A DNA stretch of 37,617 bases from a virus: IMG/VR virus record IMGVR_UViG_3300027232_000011, positions 1 to 37,617 of that record. One strand, written 5' to 3'. The notes under the pieces were generated by a model. That model saw nothing but the letters and a program-made list of their open reading frames with translations. It did not search any database and was not told where the DNA came from. Position numbers and translations under genes: made by a program. Positions 18,522-26,980 of this stretch are shown here, one piece after another; within the stretch, counting starts at the first letter, position 1; every line of letters starts with the position of its first letter.

Positions 18522-19240
18522 TATACAGATTGTATTTGTTGGTTAGCTAATGCTTGTACTTCTTGTGCGGACAAGTTAACGCCTACGTAAGGTAGTGCTC
18601 TAGCAACTAATTCAACCCAATATGTAGAATCAAACTGAGGCGGAATAGATGTACTATTATTAATAGTAATAGTATTACCTGTAACTGTATAGTTAATAAC
18701 CACATCATCAGGAAGGCCTATATAGTGAACTTCCGCTGCATATCCAGCAGGCATAGTAGTTCTTGGATATAATTGAATTAAATCATTCTCAAATACAAAT
18801 ACTTGATCATCTACTGTTACTGGATATAGTGAAGACCTTAAAGCCTCTACTATCTCTGAGTTCAAGTATTGATTAACTCCACTTATCTCATTAGTTGTTG
18901 TGTTTATTTTAAACAAACCAATAAAGTGGCCAAAGTCAGGTATTTGATAACTAACACTATTGTTATATAAATATATAATTCCTCCAGGTCCTGGAGTTAC
19001 TTGAGTTCTAGTTCTAAATGGACTTAATGCGTCAATAGTTAATTGGCTGGATCCGTAGTCTGGATTAGGCGCTCCACCCTTTAATGCTTGGGCAGTTTGC
19101 GGTAAACCCCAATAGTAGTTCCAAAGGTCTACTTGAGCCGAAGATAACGCTTGGGAGATCTCTTCTGGAGACAAATACCCTCTGCGATTCTTATCAGCTA
19201 TGAAGTTTATAAAGTTGTATAAATCAGATACATTCTGCAT
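18521..19240 (-). CDS. Ring protein (head-tail connector type), first of ring operon
   Basis: 239 residues. The N-terminus is helical (VSDLYNFINFIADKNRRGYL, PEEISQALSSAQVDLWNYY) and the body beta-rich, with YLYNNSVSYQIPDFGHF and QLYPRTTMPAG. The C-terminal helix (STYWVELVARALPYVGVNLS) is typical of this ring family in crAss-like phages. A GCGTATTATAT motif stands 16 bases before the ATG, so this gene heads the ring-fibre operon. Assignment to the ring family is from general pattern and operon position. Confidence 0.65.
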   Translation of the reverse strand: MQNVSDLYNFINFIADKNRRGYLSPEEISQALSSAQVDLWNYYWGLPQTAQALKGGAPNPDYGSSQLTIDALSPFRTRTQVTPGPGGIIYLYNNSVSYQIPDFGHFIGLFKINTTTNEISGVNQYLNSEIVEALRSSLYPVTVDDQVFVFENDLIQLYPRTTMPAGYAAEVHYIGLPDDVVINYTVTGNTITINNSTSIPPQFDSTYWVELVARALPYVGVNLSAQEVQALANQQIQSV

Positions 19241-19256
19241 CTACGTTAAGTTTCCT

Positions 19257-19267
19257 ATATAATACGC
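19257..19267 (-). promoter_or_regulatory. GCGTATTATAT motif before ring operon
   Basis: Exact copy 16 bases before the ring gene ATG (19240), in the 30-base gap after the spanin gene. Confidence 0.65.
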
Positions 19268-19270
19268 TTC

Positions 19271-19810
19271 TTAAAAGGGCTTAACGAGTCTAAGTAAGGG
19301 TTTTCTAAACAGTAATAAGGTCATTATTACTATGATTGCTAATAACTTAAATTTGGTCTTTTTGGTAGATTCAATCTTGTTTTTTAAATCGTATATCTTT
19401 CTTTCTTGATTTGCGCAAGAATCTATTAATATAGCCTCTTTCGCTCTGTCTACAACAACGTGAGTCGTTTGTTTATTTATGGTTCTAGTAGGCACTTGAC
19501 CTAACCATTTAACCCATAAGTTGCCATTCTCCAAGTAAACACTAAAGTCATTTACAATAGTATCCAAATGACATTCCATTGGCATATTAACTTTAAAGCT
19601 GTCGTGAATAACGGTATCTTTGTAGATAATAGTATCTTTTAATATTTCTTGTGTGATCGTGTCATTAGCGCATTCTCCACGTAGTATAACTTCTCGCTTA
19701 ACTTGCGCATAATATTTTGGCGTTGTAAGGACTCTCTTAACAGGATTACAGCTAAATGTAATAAAGCTAACAACACCCAATAAGAATATATAAAAAACCT
19801 TTTCACGCAT
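19271..19810 (-). CDS. Single-protein spanin (u-spanin) candidate
   Basis: 179 residues. The N-terminus is a lipoprotein signal: MREK, a hydrophobic core, then FITFSC with Cys21 as the expected lipidated residue. The C-terminus (about 154-168, LLAIIVIMTLLLF) is a membrane helix followed by basic residues. Between them is a periplasmic domain rich in Val, Thr and Asp (DTIIYKDTVIHDSF) and a short coiled coil. A protein tethered to the outer membrane by lipid and to the inner membrane by a C-terminal helix has the u-spanin layout described for phage T1 gp11. It is the last gene of endolysin-holin-spanin, which strengthens the call. Confidence 0.75.
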   Translation of the reverse strand: MREKVFYIFLLGVVSFITFSCNPVKRVLTTPKYYAQVKREVILRGECANDTITQEILKDTIIYKDTVIHDSFKVNMPMECHLDTIVNDFSVYLENGNLWVKWLGQVPTRTINKQTTHVVVDRAKEAILIDSCANQERKIYDLKNKIESTKKTKFKLLAIIVIMTLLLFRKPLLRLVKPF

Positions 19811-19813
19811 AAA

Positions 19814-19993
19814 TTATTTTCTTTTCTTAAGATTTTTTTTAATTTGAATAACATAATTAATTATAGCAAGAATAGAAACAATAACACCTAATACGAATGT
19901 TGTATTTGTTTTATCTAAGTTTGCTAAAATATTCAATATAATGCTTGACCAAAGCAAGATATGGTTATCCTGCGTCTCGTTACCTGTGATCAT
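19814..19993 (-). CDS. Small holin candidate (59 residues)
   Basis: A 59-residue frame: MITGNETQDNHILLWSS..., a weakly hydrophobic segment at 12-26, a membrane helix at 34-51 (VLGVIVSILAIINYVI), and the basic tail IKKNLKKRK. Its ATG overlaps the stop of the endolysin in TAATG (base 19993), and its stop lies 3 bases before the spanin start. Size, one or two membrane segments, a basic C-terminus and position between endolysin and spanin all fit a holin. No family is recognised. Confidence 0.7.
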   Translation of the reverse strand: MITGNETQDNHILLWSSIILNILANLDKTNTTFVLGVIVSILAIINYVIQIKKNLKKRK

Positions 19994-20592
19994 TAGAATA
20001 AAAGCTTTTTGTAGTTATTAAATCTTTCCACTCTATCTGCAAGTCCGTGAGTTCCACCGTTAACTCTTTTAGTTATTTTTTCAACAGTAGAGCTGTCTCT
20101 CAAGTTGTCTGTGTCAGCAATCTTACTTAATCCGTTTTTATTCCAAAACCAAATAGCACTTAGTCCTGCATATTTATCTTCAGCAACTTGATCTGGATTT
20201 GTTAATATAGATGGTTCTTTAGCCCATTCACTAAACGCTTTATAATTATCTTTACCAGTTAATTGGATGTATCCACGTCCTTTAAACTTCCAACCATCTT
20301 TACTTGCTTCATCACCGTTACCCATACGATTAGCATAAACTTTAGATGCAATCTTTTCTGGGTTTCTATTATATGCTTCAGCAGATGCTGGAGTAAAATA
20401 CTTAGGGAAGATCTTTAATAATCCGTCTTTACCGTAGTTTAAGTTTTCTGACTTAAATTTAAACCCACCTGACTCGTGAGCTGCTTGCGCTAAAAAGTGT
20501 GCTGCTCTTAACGGAGTATCAATATCGTGAGCAATCATATCGTCTATAAGAGTCTGAGGAACAAGCCCTTTTAATTTATCAAACATTTCCAT
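19993..20592 (-). CDS. GH19 (chitinase-like) endolysin
   Basis: 199 residues. FLAQAAHESGGF with Glu40 and SENLNY with Glu49 match the acid and base residues of phage GH19 lysozymes. KGRGYIQLTGKDNY and the C-terminal VNGGTHGLADR also match. It cleaves peptidoglycan; there is no signal peptide, so it should depend on the holin. Two in-frame starts exist, at 20592 (MEMF) and 20586 (MF). The second lies 17 bases from the upstream GCGTATTATAT motif, closer to the 16-23 seen elsewhere than the 11 of the first, so 20586 may be the true start. Confidence 0.92.
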   Translation of the reverse strand: MEMFDKLKGLVPQTLIDDMIAHDIDTPLRAAHFLAQAAHESGGFKFKSENLNYGKDGLLKIFPKYFTPASAEAYNRNPEKIASKVYANRMGNGDEASKDGWKFKGRGYIQLTGKDNYKAFSEWAKEPSILTNPDQVAEDKYAGLSAIWFWNKNGLSKIADTDNLRDSSTVEKITKRVNGGTHGLADRVERFNNYKKLLF

Positions 20593-20603
20593 AAAATATA
20601 CTC

Positions 20604-20614
20604 ATATAATACGC
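20604..20614 (-). promoter_or_regulatory. GCGTATTATAT motif before lysis cassette
   Basis: Exact copy, 11 or 17 bases from the two possible endolysin starts. It lies just after the hairpin at 20633-20650, so the lysis cassette has its own unit. Confidence 0.65.
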
Positions 20615-20632
20615 ACTTTATAAAAACTCAAA

Positions 20633-20650
20633 GCCCCTAAGAATAGGGGC
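20633..20650 (-). terminator. Terminator hairpin after the 292-residue gene
   Basis: GCCCCTA and TAGGGGC pair around a 4-base loop. On the minus strand the stem is followed by TTTGAGTTTTTA. It sits 28 bases beyond the stop at 20679 and before the lysis promoter motif. Confidence 0.75.
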
Positions 20651-20678
20651 CGTTGAGCAACACAAACACATCTTTAAG

Positions 20679-21557
20679 TTATTTCTTAGCTTTCTTTTTA
20701 GCTAATTTTGCATCTACTAATTTATTCATCTGATCAAGTACAGCTACTTGTTTTTTCTTGTCAATAAAGTCTGCGAATTGTTCGTAAACCATATCGTCTT
20801 CAAGGTCTGCAAGCTTCATAATGTCTCCGTCAGAATCTGTCCATTTTAATTTAGATTCTTCTACGCTAACGTAAGCAACGTCTAAAACAATAGCTTGTGC
20901 AACTAATGCTTTGATTCCAACTTGCTTGTCATTAATGCGTTCCATAAAATCTTCTGGTTCACCTTCGGCGTAATCCTCAATGTTAAATCTCATTTCCTCT
21001 TCAGAAAGTTCTGTATCGTAACCAAGTAACAATGTTAAATTGAATACTTCTTCTTTAGATAAAGCAGCTGCTTTGATTAAAGCATCTCTCTTCATACGTA
21101 AAGCTTGACGGTTTTCCTTAGCCTCCGCTTCAAAATTAACTCGCTCTAAAATAGGGTGAATCTCTTCATCTCTATTTGCATTAGCTGAATTAAACGAAGC
21201 AAGCTCAAGATATTGGAATAATTCATCATCTTGTGAATTACCAATAGTTAAATGCAACATACCTGCATTCTCTTGTGGTGATGCCCAAACTCTTCTTACT
21301 CTGTTAGGAATTGGATTTCCAAAATGATCTACACCAGATACTAAACCTATTTCAACCCATTCGTTTTTACCTGGATCAAAACATTTAGAAAATGGAGGGA
21401 TTTTTAACTTGGCTTTATATACAGACTGACCACTCATTGGGTCTTCGTATATATCTAAAAATCTGTAGGAAATTTGCGTACCTTTTTTAGGTAAAGCAAT
21501 AAGCTTTTTTAATTCATCAGAGAAGTCGTTATAGACTCCTAACTTTTTAAGTGCCAT
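20679..21557 (-). CDS. Conserved-looking structural-block protein of unknown function
   Basis: 292 residues, soluble. The N-terminal half is beta-type (ISYRFLDIYEDPMSG, SGVDHFGNPIPNRVRRVW, DDELFQYLELASFN). The C-terminal half is helical and acidic with a final Lys-rich tail (AKLAKKKAKK). It follows the major capsid gene, separated from it by a strong UUCG hairpin, and is closed by a terminator. Its long leader repeats AACACAAA. A capsid-associated or DNA-binding role is possible from position and the basic tail, but I do not recognise the family. Confidence 0.75.
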   Translation of the reverse strand: MALKKLGVYNDFSDELKKLIALPKKGTQISYRFLDIYEDPMSGQSVYKAKLKIPPFSKCFDPGKNEWVEIGLVSGVDHFGNPIPNRVRRVWASPQENAGMLHLTIGNSQDDELFQYLELASFNSANANRDEEIHPILERVNFEAEAKENRQALRMKRDALIKAAALSKEEVFNLTLLLGYDTELSEEEMRFNIEDYAEGEPEDFMERINDKQVGIKALVAQAIVLDVAYVSVEESKLKWTDSDGDIMKLADLEDDMVYEQFADFIDKKKQVAVLDQMNKLVDAKLAKKKAKK

Positions 21558-21610
21558 TTGTGTTTTGTGTTTTGTGTTAAAAAATGTTTGTGTGTTTTAA
21601 GTGAAGATTA

Positions 21611-21628
21611 GAGGGGGCGAACCCCCTC
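21611..21628 (-). terminator. UUCG-capped hairpin after the capsid gene (attenuator or 3' stabiliser)
   Basis: On the minus strand, GAGGGGG, the loop TTCG and CCCCCTC form a 7-base-pair stem with five consecutive G-C pairs, strikingly GC-rich here. It is followed by TAATCTTCACTT rather than a pure T run, so termination is probably partial. It lies 17 bases after the capsid stop. Confidence 0.65.
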
Positions 21629-21644
21629 CTTTCCTCAAGTTTTA

Positions 21645-23102
21645 CTATGCTAAGATATTAGTAATTTTAGCAAATTTGTTTGGAGCAAATACTTCAAGAC
21701 CCATATTTGAAGTCCAAGAAACTGTTAAGCTTTGTTCTTGGTTTGTAGGGGTTGGAGCAAGAGCACCAGTCATTAATTCTGCTGTCTCTACAGAACCTGT
21801 ACCAGGAGCTGGTTGAGCCATATATTTGTAACGGAAGTAATCGTTCATTCCACCACCAACAGTTTTTACTTTACCCATTGGTAAGAAGTAGATAGATTTA
21901 GCGATTGGTCCACCAGTGTAGTTGATAACGTCAGTATTAGATAATACTTTGAACGCTTTCAAGTTATAAGTGTAACCACCGTGCATAAACTTCTCAGCTT
22001 GTAAATCGATCTCACGACCATTAACACTTAACATACCAGAGTTAATACCAGATTTGTAGAAACCGTTATTAGCAGTTGATTGAGAAGAAAAACCAACTGG
22101 AGGAGTTGCAGTATTTACGTTAGTAGTAATTGTAGCACCAGAACTTGGTAAGTTTTTCAAGAAATCAGAAATAACTGCAACAGCTGGATTAGAACCTGCG
22201 ATCATATATTCCATTGGAGCACGAACAGCAGTTAATTGAGCTTCTAAGTCAGATAAATCAGATAAAGTGAAAGTACCAGCAGTAGTAACTGAATCATTAA
22301 TACCGTAGTTAGTGATGTAAGAATCCATACCACGAGTAGTTTGAACACCATAACCAGTAGTACCTTGTAAGTAAGGAGGAGTTGCAGTTGCTGTTGGACC
22401 ATCTACGTCAGCAAATAAAGTGTTTGAAACTTCACCTAACCACATAGCCAAAGAAATATCACCACGGTGTTTTTGTAAACCTTGGATCATTTCGTAAGGT
22501 AAGATGTATGGTTTACCATTGAACTCTAACTCGATTTTAGAAGCGTTCTGAACGTCTGTAATTTTAATTGCATTACGGAAGATTTGAACACGGTTTTGTA
22601 AAGAGTTAACTGACCAACGGCGAGTACCTGGCTCAACTGAACCCTCTTCTTGCGCATTAGAGAAAGCAGATAACTTAACACCATTCATTGCAGCTAAAGA
22701 AGCAGCTAAAGCTGTACCAGAAACTGATTGAACTTTAATGATAGCCGCAGATTGTTTTTCTTGAACACGACCAACTGCTCCACTAGGGAATTTTAACAAA
22801 TCACCAACTAAAATAAAGTTGTAATCAGCAGTAGATAAAGGGATCAAAGGAATAGTTGTAGTTCCAGTTGGAACGCCAGCTACTGTTAACAATTTGTAAA
22901 GATTGTCATTGTAGAATGAAGTATAGAAAGGAACCGCAGTTGCGTCTTTTTTTCCTGCCATATACATAAAATCTAACCACTCAGCATCGTCTTGGATGTC
23001 GATAAGTTGGTTATAAATCTCTCTTTGGTCTAAGAGAGCCACCGCTGATGCGGTATACTTGTTGGTAGCACCTGCTACACCATTGCCGTAAGTAAACGCC
23101 AT
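21645..23102 (-). CDS. Major capsid protein (HK97 fold, crAss-like)
   Basis: 485 residues, the usual size for crAss-like capsid proteins. It follows portal and scaffold directly. The sequence begins MAFTYGNGVAGATNKYT, has an N-terminal helical region (LDQREIYNQLIDIQDDAEWLD) and a long Gly/Ala/Thr-rich body. The segments ISLAMWLGEVSNTLFAD, LTAVRAPMEYMIAGSNPAV and KFMHGGYTYNLKAFK are compatible with a spine helix, A-domain and beta-strands. No signal or cleavage site is evident. It has no GCGTATTATAT motif of its own and probably reads from the scaffold or portal promoters. It ends with TAG, one of three genes here not ending in TAA. Confidence 0.85.
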   Translation of the reverse strand: MAFTYGNGVAGATNKYTASAVALLDQREIYNQLIDIQDDAEWLDFMYMAGKKDATAVPFYTSFYNDNLYKLLTVAGVPTGTTTIPLIPLSTADYNFILVGDLLKFPSGAVGRVQEKQSAAIIKVQSVSGTALAASLAAMNGVKLSAFSNAQEEGSVEPGTRRWSVNSLQNRVQIFRNAIKITDVQNASKIELEFNGKPYILPYEMIQGLQKHRGDISLAMWLGEVSNTLFADVDGPTATATPPYLQGTTGYGVQTTRGMDSYITNYGINDSVTTAGTFTLSDLSDLEAQLTAVRAPMEYMIAGSNPAVAVISDFLKNLPSSGATITTNVNTATPPVGFSSQSTANNGFYKSGINSGMLSVNGREIDLQAEKFMHGGYTYNLKAFKVLSNTDVINYTGGPIAKSIYFLPMGKVKTVGGGMNDYFRYKYMAQPAPGTGSVETAELMTGALAPTPTNQEQSLTVSWTSNMGLEVFAPNKFAKITNILA

Positions 23103-23142
23103 TTTGTTTTAATTTAAAAGTTTTAAAAAATTGTTTTATATT

Positions 23143-24285
23143 TTAACCACCAAATGGTTTCCCATCGATAGCTTTTATCACGAATCCAGAACCTCTTGAT
23201 GGAGTCTGAACAACATCCTCTGCCTTAGTATTTTTAAGCTCATTAAATAATCTTTTTTCTCCTAGGGATTTACCATAATTGATTAAAGATTTTTCTACAG
23301 CAGCTGGGTTGTTTGCATATGTCCAAGCTTTCATCCATTTCTTCATATCCAATTGACCATCTTGGCCAACGAATTTTTGAAAGAACTTGTTTTGGTCTAA
23401 TGTTTCACCCAAGAAGTCAGCATTTTTTTCTACCTCAAAATTCATTCTGTTTTCACCGTCTCCAAATTCTACAAGCCTGCTCGTCTCGAATTGCTTGAAG
23501 TCTGGTAGTGAGGTTAAATGACTCTTGAAGCTTTCTACTTGTTGCTGAATTGCCTCCTGTTGAGCTTTCAACTGTGCTTCAAATTTTGACGCTTCGTTTT
23601 CAAAAGTTTTTGGTTTGTATTGAGACTGTTCAGCTTTTAATCCATCTCGGATCTTGTCTGCCTCTAGCTTCATCATCAAACGTGCAACTTTATCATCGTC
23701 TTCGTCACCTGTTATTCCATACTCTTTCTGTAGAGTCTTCTGTAATATCAGATTCTTTTCTTCTTCACCTAAACTTGGATATTTAGAATCGATCTGAGTT
23801 TTAATGATCTCTTCGTCTGTATACAAGTCATAGTTTGTATTCGTCTTAATTAAGAACTCGTCAAGCTGGTTAGTTTTATAAGCATCGATTAATTGCTTTG
23901 CATAATCGTCTTCTTGTAAACCTAACTTCTCCCAAGGATCAAAAACAATTGGTTCTTGAGTAGCTTGCTCTTGTGAAGATACTACGCTTTCTGTTGTATC
24001 TTCTGCTCTATAAACTGGAACTTCAGGCGTTTCAGTTGTTGCATTTTCTGCAACAGTTGAAGTTTCTTCTACCTTTGTTTCAGTAGGTGCTTCCTCAAAT
24101 TGATTTACAGGTTGGTTGTATTGAACCCCTGCACTTGAGTGCTCACCTTTTATTGTCCATTTTCCTTCTCCTGCAAATGGATTCTCTTGTGGAGCTTCCG
24201 CTTGTGGAGCTTGTGCTTCTGCAACTGGAGCAGTTTGTTCAACTACTTGTTCAGCTACTTGTGCCGTTTCTTGTGTGTTTTCCAT
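23143..24285 (-). CDS. Prohead scaffold protein
   Basis: 380 residues, strongly acidic. Residues 1-120 are Glu/Gln/Ala/Pro/Thr-rich and look disordered. The middle is helical (YKTNQLDEFLIKTNTNYD, FEAQLKAQQEAIQQQVESF coiled coil), and the C-terminus ends RGSGFVIKAIDGKPFGG. Composition, length and the place between portal and capsid genes are those of scaffolding proteins such as T7 gp9. It would shape the prohead and leave before or during packaging. A one-mismatch copy of the promoter motif overlaps the end of the portal gene, 23 bases before the ATG. Confidence 0.75.
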   Translation of the reverse strand: MENTQETAQVAEQVVEQTAPVAEAQAPQAEAPQENPFAGEGKWTIKGEHSSAGVQYNQPVNQFEEAPTETKVEETSTVAENATTETPEVPVYRAEDTTESVVSSQEQATQEPIVFDPWEKLGLQEDDYAKQLIDAYKTNQLDEFLIKTNTNYDLYTDEEIIKTQIDSKYPSLGEEEKNLILQKTLQKEYGITGDEDDDKVARLMMKLEADKIRDGLKAEQSQYKPKTFENEASKFEAQLKAQQEAIQQQVESFKSHLTSLPDFKQFETSRLVEFGDGENRMNFEVEKNADFLGETLDQNKFFQKFVGQDGQLDMKKWMKAWTYANNPAAVEKSLINYGKSLGEKRLFNELKNTKAEDVVQTPSRGSGFVIKAIDGKPFGG

Positions 24286-24308
24286 TTGTGTCTGTGTTTA
24301 TGTTATGA

Positions 24309-24319
24309 ATATATTACGC
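24309..24319 (-). promoter_or_regulatory. GCGTAATATAT, variant motif before scaffold
   Basis: One mismatch to GCGTATTATAT. It overlaps the portal stop codon and lies 23 bases before the scaffold ATG (24285). It could give extra scaffold and capsid transcript. Confidence 0.45.
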
Positions 24320-26947
24320 ACCTTGTTGATTCTGAAATGCTAACATATCTTGCATTTGCTGTTGTTCCTCACTCATTTGCGCTCCTTGTTCTTCTTGCGC
24401 ACCTGCCATTTCCTCTTGCATACCTTGTTCTTCTTGCATTGGATTAGCAGCATTCATTTGCTCGTTCATTCCCTGTTGCATCATATCTGCACCTTGAGCA
24501 GCTGGAGATTGTTGATTAGCATTTCCTAAGAAAGAAAATCCTGAAGGCTCTTGAATGTTTAATTGTTGACCTCCTGCTGTTTCTGGAGCTACTCTAGATT
24601 CTAATTCTGCTGGAACGTCAATCTCACCCATATCTTCCATTTTGCCATCTTGCATCAACTTGGTTTTGTTGTCTCTGATATTAGCAGCATCTCTTTCTTT
24701 AGCTTGAACAAACGAAGACTCAACTCTACCTGTTGCAGAAATTCTTTCTCTCTCTAAATCAAACTGACCACGCAATTCAATTAAACGAGCTTCCATATCC
24801 GCCTTTACCTTTTCAAGTTCAGACTTCATTTGGTATTCCATTTGGATAGTTTGTTGTTTAGCTTGCTCAGCTACCATAGCAGATTGTTGTTGGATCTGAC
24901 CATTCATTTGTTGAGCTTGCATTGCTTCTTGTTGCTTCTTCTCGTTATTCTTTTTAACTTTATAAGCTAAGAATAATTCTGCTTGTTTAATATTTTGAAT
25001 GTTATTTAAACGTATAACATCATCAATATTAACTTGACCAGATTGTAAAGCAACTTTAACTAACTCATCTAATTTAGCCTTTTCTTCAGCTGTAGGTTTG
25101 TCTACAATTGAAATACCATAAGTGTATTTAGAAATCTCTTGTGAGCGTTTTAATAGCTCTACAGTTCCTAAGCCTAATGAATTATCATAAGCTTCACCAC
25201 CACCTCTTTTAATTACATCTTGCACACGAATAACAACTGCTTCAGCTAGCGATTGAGCAATAGCTCTATCTGCATAGCTAATATCGCTTAACGCATTATT
25301 AGTTCCAGATGCAGCTAATTGTGCAACTGTAGTTAAGAACTTAGGATTAGGCGTTGAACCGTCTGTAAGTTCATTTAAACCTAGAGTCTGACGAATCATA
25401 TCTAGATTATTATTAATCATATTCCAATATTCAGAAATAGCATTACCTACACCACCTTCTAACTGGTTAATAGCTGGAGGAACTTGTCTTCCATCTGCTG
25501 CTACTGAACGACTGACTAACACACCTCTTTGTAAATACAAATCAATGATATCAGAAGGACTCATAGCTTTTCCTCCACCAGATAAACTTACTTCTTCTAA
25601 GGCTGCAAGGTTAATATTAAAACCACGTGGAACAGCGGTATTTAATTCGTGTTGTAATCTATAAAATGCCAACTGAATTGCATCAGCGTAAGGAATAATT
25701 GCTTCCATACGGCTAAATGTCTTCATATCAAAGAAATCAACTGGAGCGATATGGAAACTAGATTTAGCTCTTGCTATGTTAATTGGATCACGTTTAATGT
25801 TCCATTGTTTACCATAGTCAAAGCAAATGTTAGTTCCAACAATCCATTTAACTCTATATATACCTACAACTTGTTTTCTTTTAAACTTTTGTTTTTTATT
25901 ATTTGTATCTTCAAATCCAGCTCTTCCAAAAATAGTATTTCCTCTACGGTCAACTCTTTCTTCTCTAACTAAATCATCTGTAGACATAATCTCAAGATCC
26001 AATACTTGAACCTTTCCTTTATTCCAAAAGTCATTATATGTACCATAGTATGCATTACCTACTGGCATATTTCCACGCCATTGATTTGCGTTTGCATACT
26101 TATAAATAAACTCAATATCTTCTTTGGTTAACTCACCATTGCTCATTTGAATTAATTGAGCAACAGGAACCTCTAATACCTCACCTGCATATCTTAAATC
26201 TCTAAAGTCAGGGTATGTACAGAAATTAGATAAGAATCTTCTAGGGTCTACTCTTCTAAATCCTACTAAACCATCTTGTTCGTAATCTTTAAATATAGCA
26301 ACACCATAGTCAAACTGATCTTGTAATTGTTGTCTACGTTGTCCTTCGTAATCGTTTTGGTCAAACACCAACTCAACTACTAACTCAGCTTCCATAGATG
26401 TCTTATGACGCATACCTAATTCAGCAACTTCAATTCCATCTAAATCATCTGGCTCTCCAGGGTTAGCCATAATTGCTGCACTTTCCGCTAGATCTGGTCT
26501 TCCTTGTTTTTTAAATTCTTCTCTAAGAATAGCTTTTGCTTTCATTTCAGCAACTAGCATATCCTTCTCTGATTGAGCAAACGGATCCACTGGATCTATT
26601 TGAATATCATAGTTTTGTTTCTCTAATAATCCTAAAGCTGTTCTTCTGAACTTAGGTATAATAGGCAATACAGACCAGTCAACAACAAGGTTATTGTTAT
26701 TGGGATCTTGATCTGGTGTTAATACTCTTTTGTATCTTTCTATAGATTGACGACCTTGAGCGTATGTTTTAATCCACTCATATTTGTCTCTAGATCTATA
26801 ACCGATTGAGCCAAATGGTGTGTCTCCGTAGGAGTTAAATGCTGCTTGCGCAAATTGCATTAACCACTCTTTTGATTCTTTTTCTTTAGGGCTTACATCC
26901 TCGTTTGGGAATAAGGTCCTTGCATTGCTAATTATTTCTGCTGACAT
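24314..26947 (-). CDS. Portal protein (crAss-like)
   Basis: 877 residues. The N-terminal two thirds contain RQSIERYKRVLTPDQDPNNN, PKFRRTALGLLEKQNYDI, FDYGVAIFKDYEQDG and VDPRRF, a pattern I know from large crAss-like portals. From about residue 650 a Gln/Met/Glu-rich coiled coil (KQQTIQMEYQMKSELEKVKA) suits the barrel that projects into the capsid. The last 120 residues are Gln/Met/Gly low complexity. It forms the dodecameric DNA gate with TerL outside and the ring proteins below. An exact GCGTATTATAT lies 21 bases upstream, in the 33-base gap after TerL. Confidence 0.88.
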   Translation of the reverse strand: MSAEIISNARTLFPNEDVSPKEKESKEWLMQFAQAAFNSYGDTPFGSIGYRSRDKYEWIKTYAQGRQSIERYKRVLTPDQDPNNNNLVVDWSVLPIIPKFRRTALGLLEKQNYDIQIDPVDPFAQSEKDMLVAEMKAKAILREEFKKQGRPDLAESAAIMANPGEPDDLDGIEVAELGMRHKTSMEAELVVELVFDQNDYEGQRRQQLQDQFDYGVAIFKDYEQDGLVGFRRVDPRRFLSNFCTYPDFRDLRYAGEVLEVPVAQLIQMSNGELTKEDIEFIYKYANANQWRGNMPVGNAYYGTYNDFWNKGKVQVLDLEIMSTDDLVREERVDRRGNTIFGRAGFEDTNNKKQKFKRKQVVGIYRVKWIVGTNICFDYGKQWNIKRDPINIARAKSSFHIAPVDFFDMKTFSRMEAIIPYADAIQLAFYRLQHELNTAVPRGFNINLAALEEVSLSGGGKAMSPSDIIDLYLQRGVLVSRSVAADGRQVPPAINQLEGGVGNAISEYWNMINNNLDMIRQTLGLNELTDGSTPNPKFLTTVAQLAASGTNNALSDISYADRAIAQSLAEAVVIRVQDVIKRGGGEAYDNSLGLGTVELLKRSQEISKYTYGISIVDKPTAEEKAKLDELVKVALQSGQVNIDDVIRLNNIQNIKQAELFLAYKVKKNNEKKQQEAMQAQQMNGQIQQQSAMVAEQAKQQTIQMEYQMKSELEKVKADMEARLIELRGQFDLERERISATGRVESSFVQAKERDAANIRDNKTKLMQDGKMEDMGEIDVPAELESRVAPETAGGQQLNIQEPSGFSFLGNANQQSPAAQGADMMQQGMNEQMNAANPMQEEQGMQEEMAGAQEEQGAQMSEEQQQMQDMLAFQNQQGA

Positions 26948-26968
26948 CTCGTCTTATTAGTTGTGTTG

Positions 26969-26979
26969 ATATAATACGC
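26969..26979 (-). promoter_or_regulatory. GCGTATTATAT motif before portal
   Basis: Exact copy between the TerL stop (26981) and the portal ATG (26947), 21 bases from the latter. It would start the portal-scaffold-capsid transcript. Confidence 0.65.
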
Positions 26980-26980
26980 T

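Noticed and set aside
19639-19854. A 71-codon minus-strand frame overlapping the holin and spanin starts
   Set aside because: It runs out of frame through the spanin signal peptide; the 59-residue holin and the lipobox of the spanin explain this DNA better.
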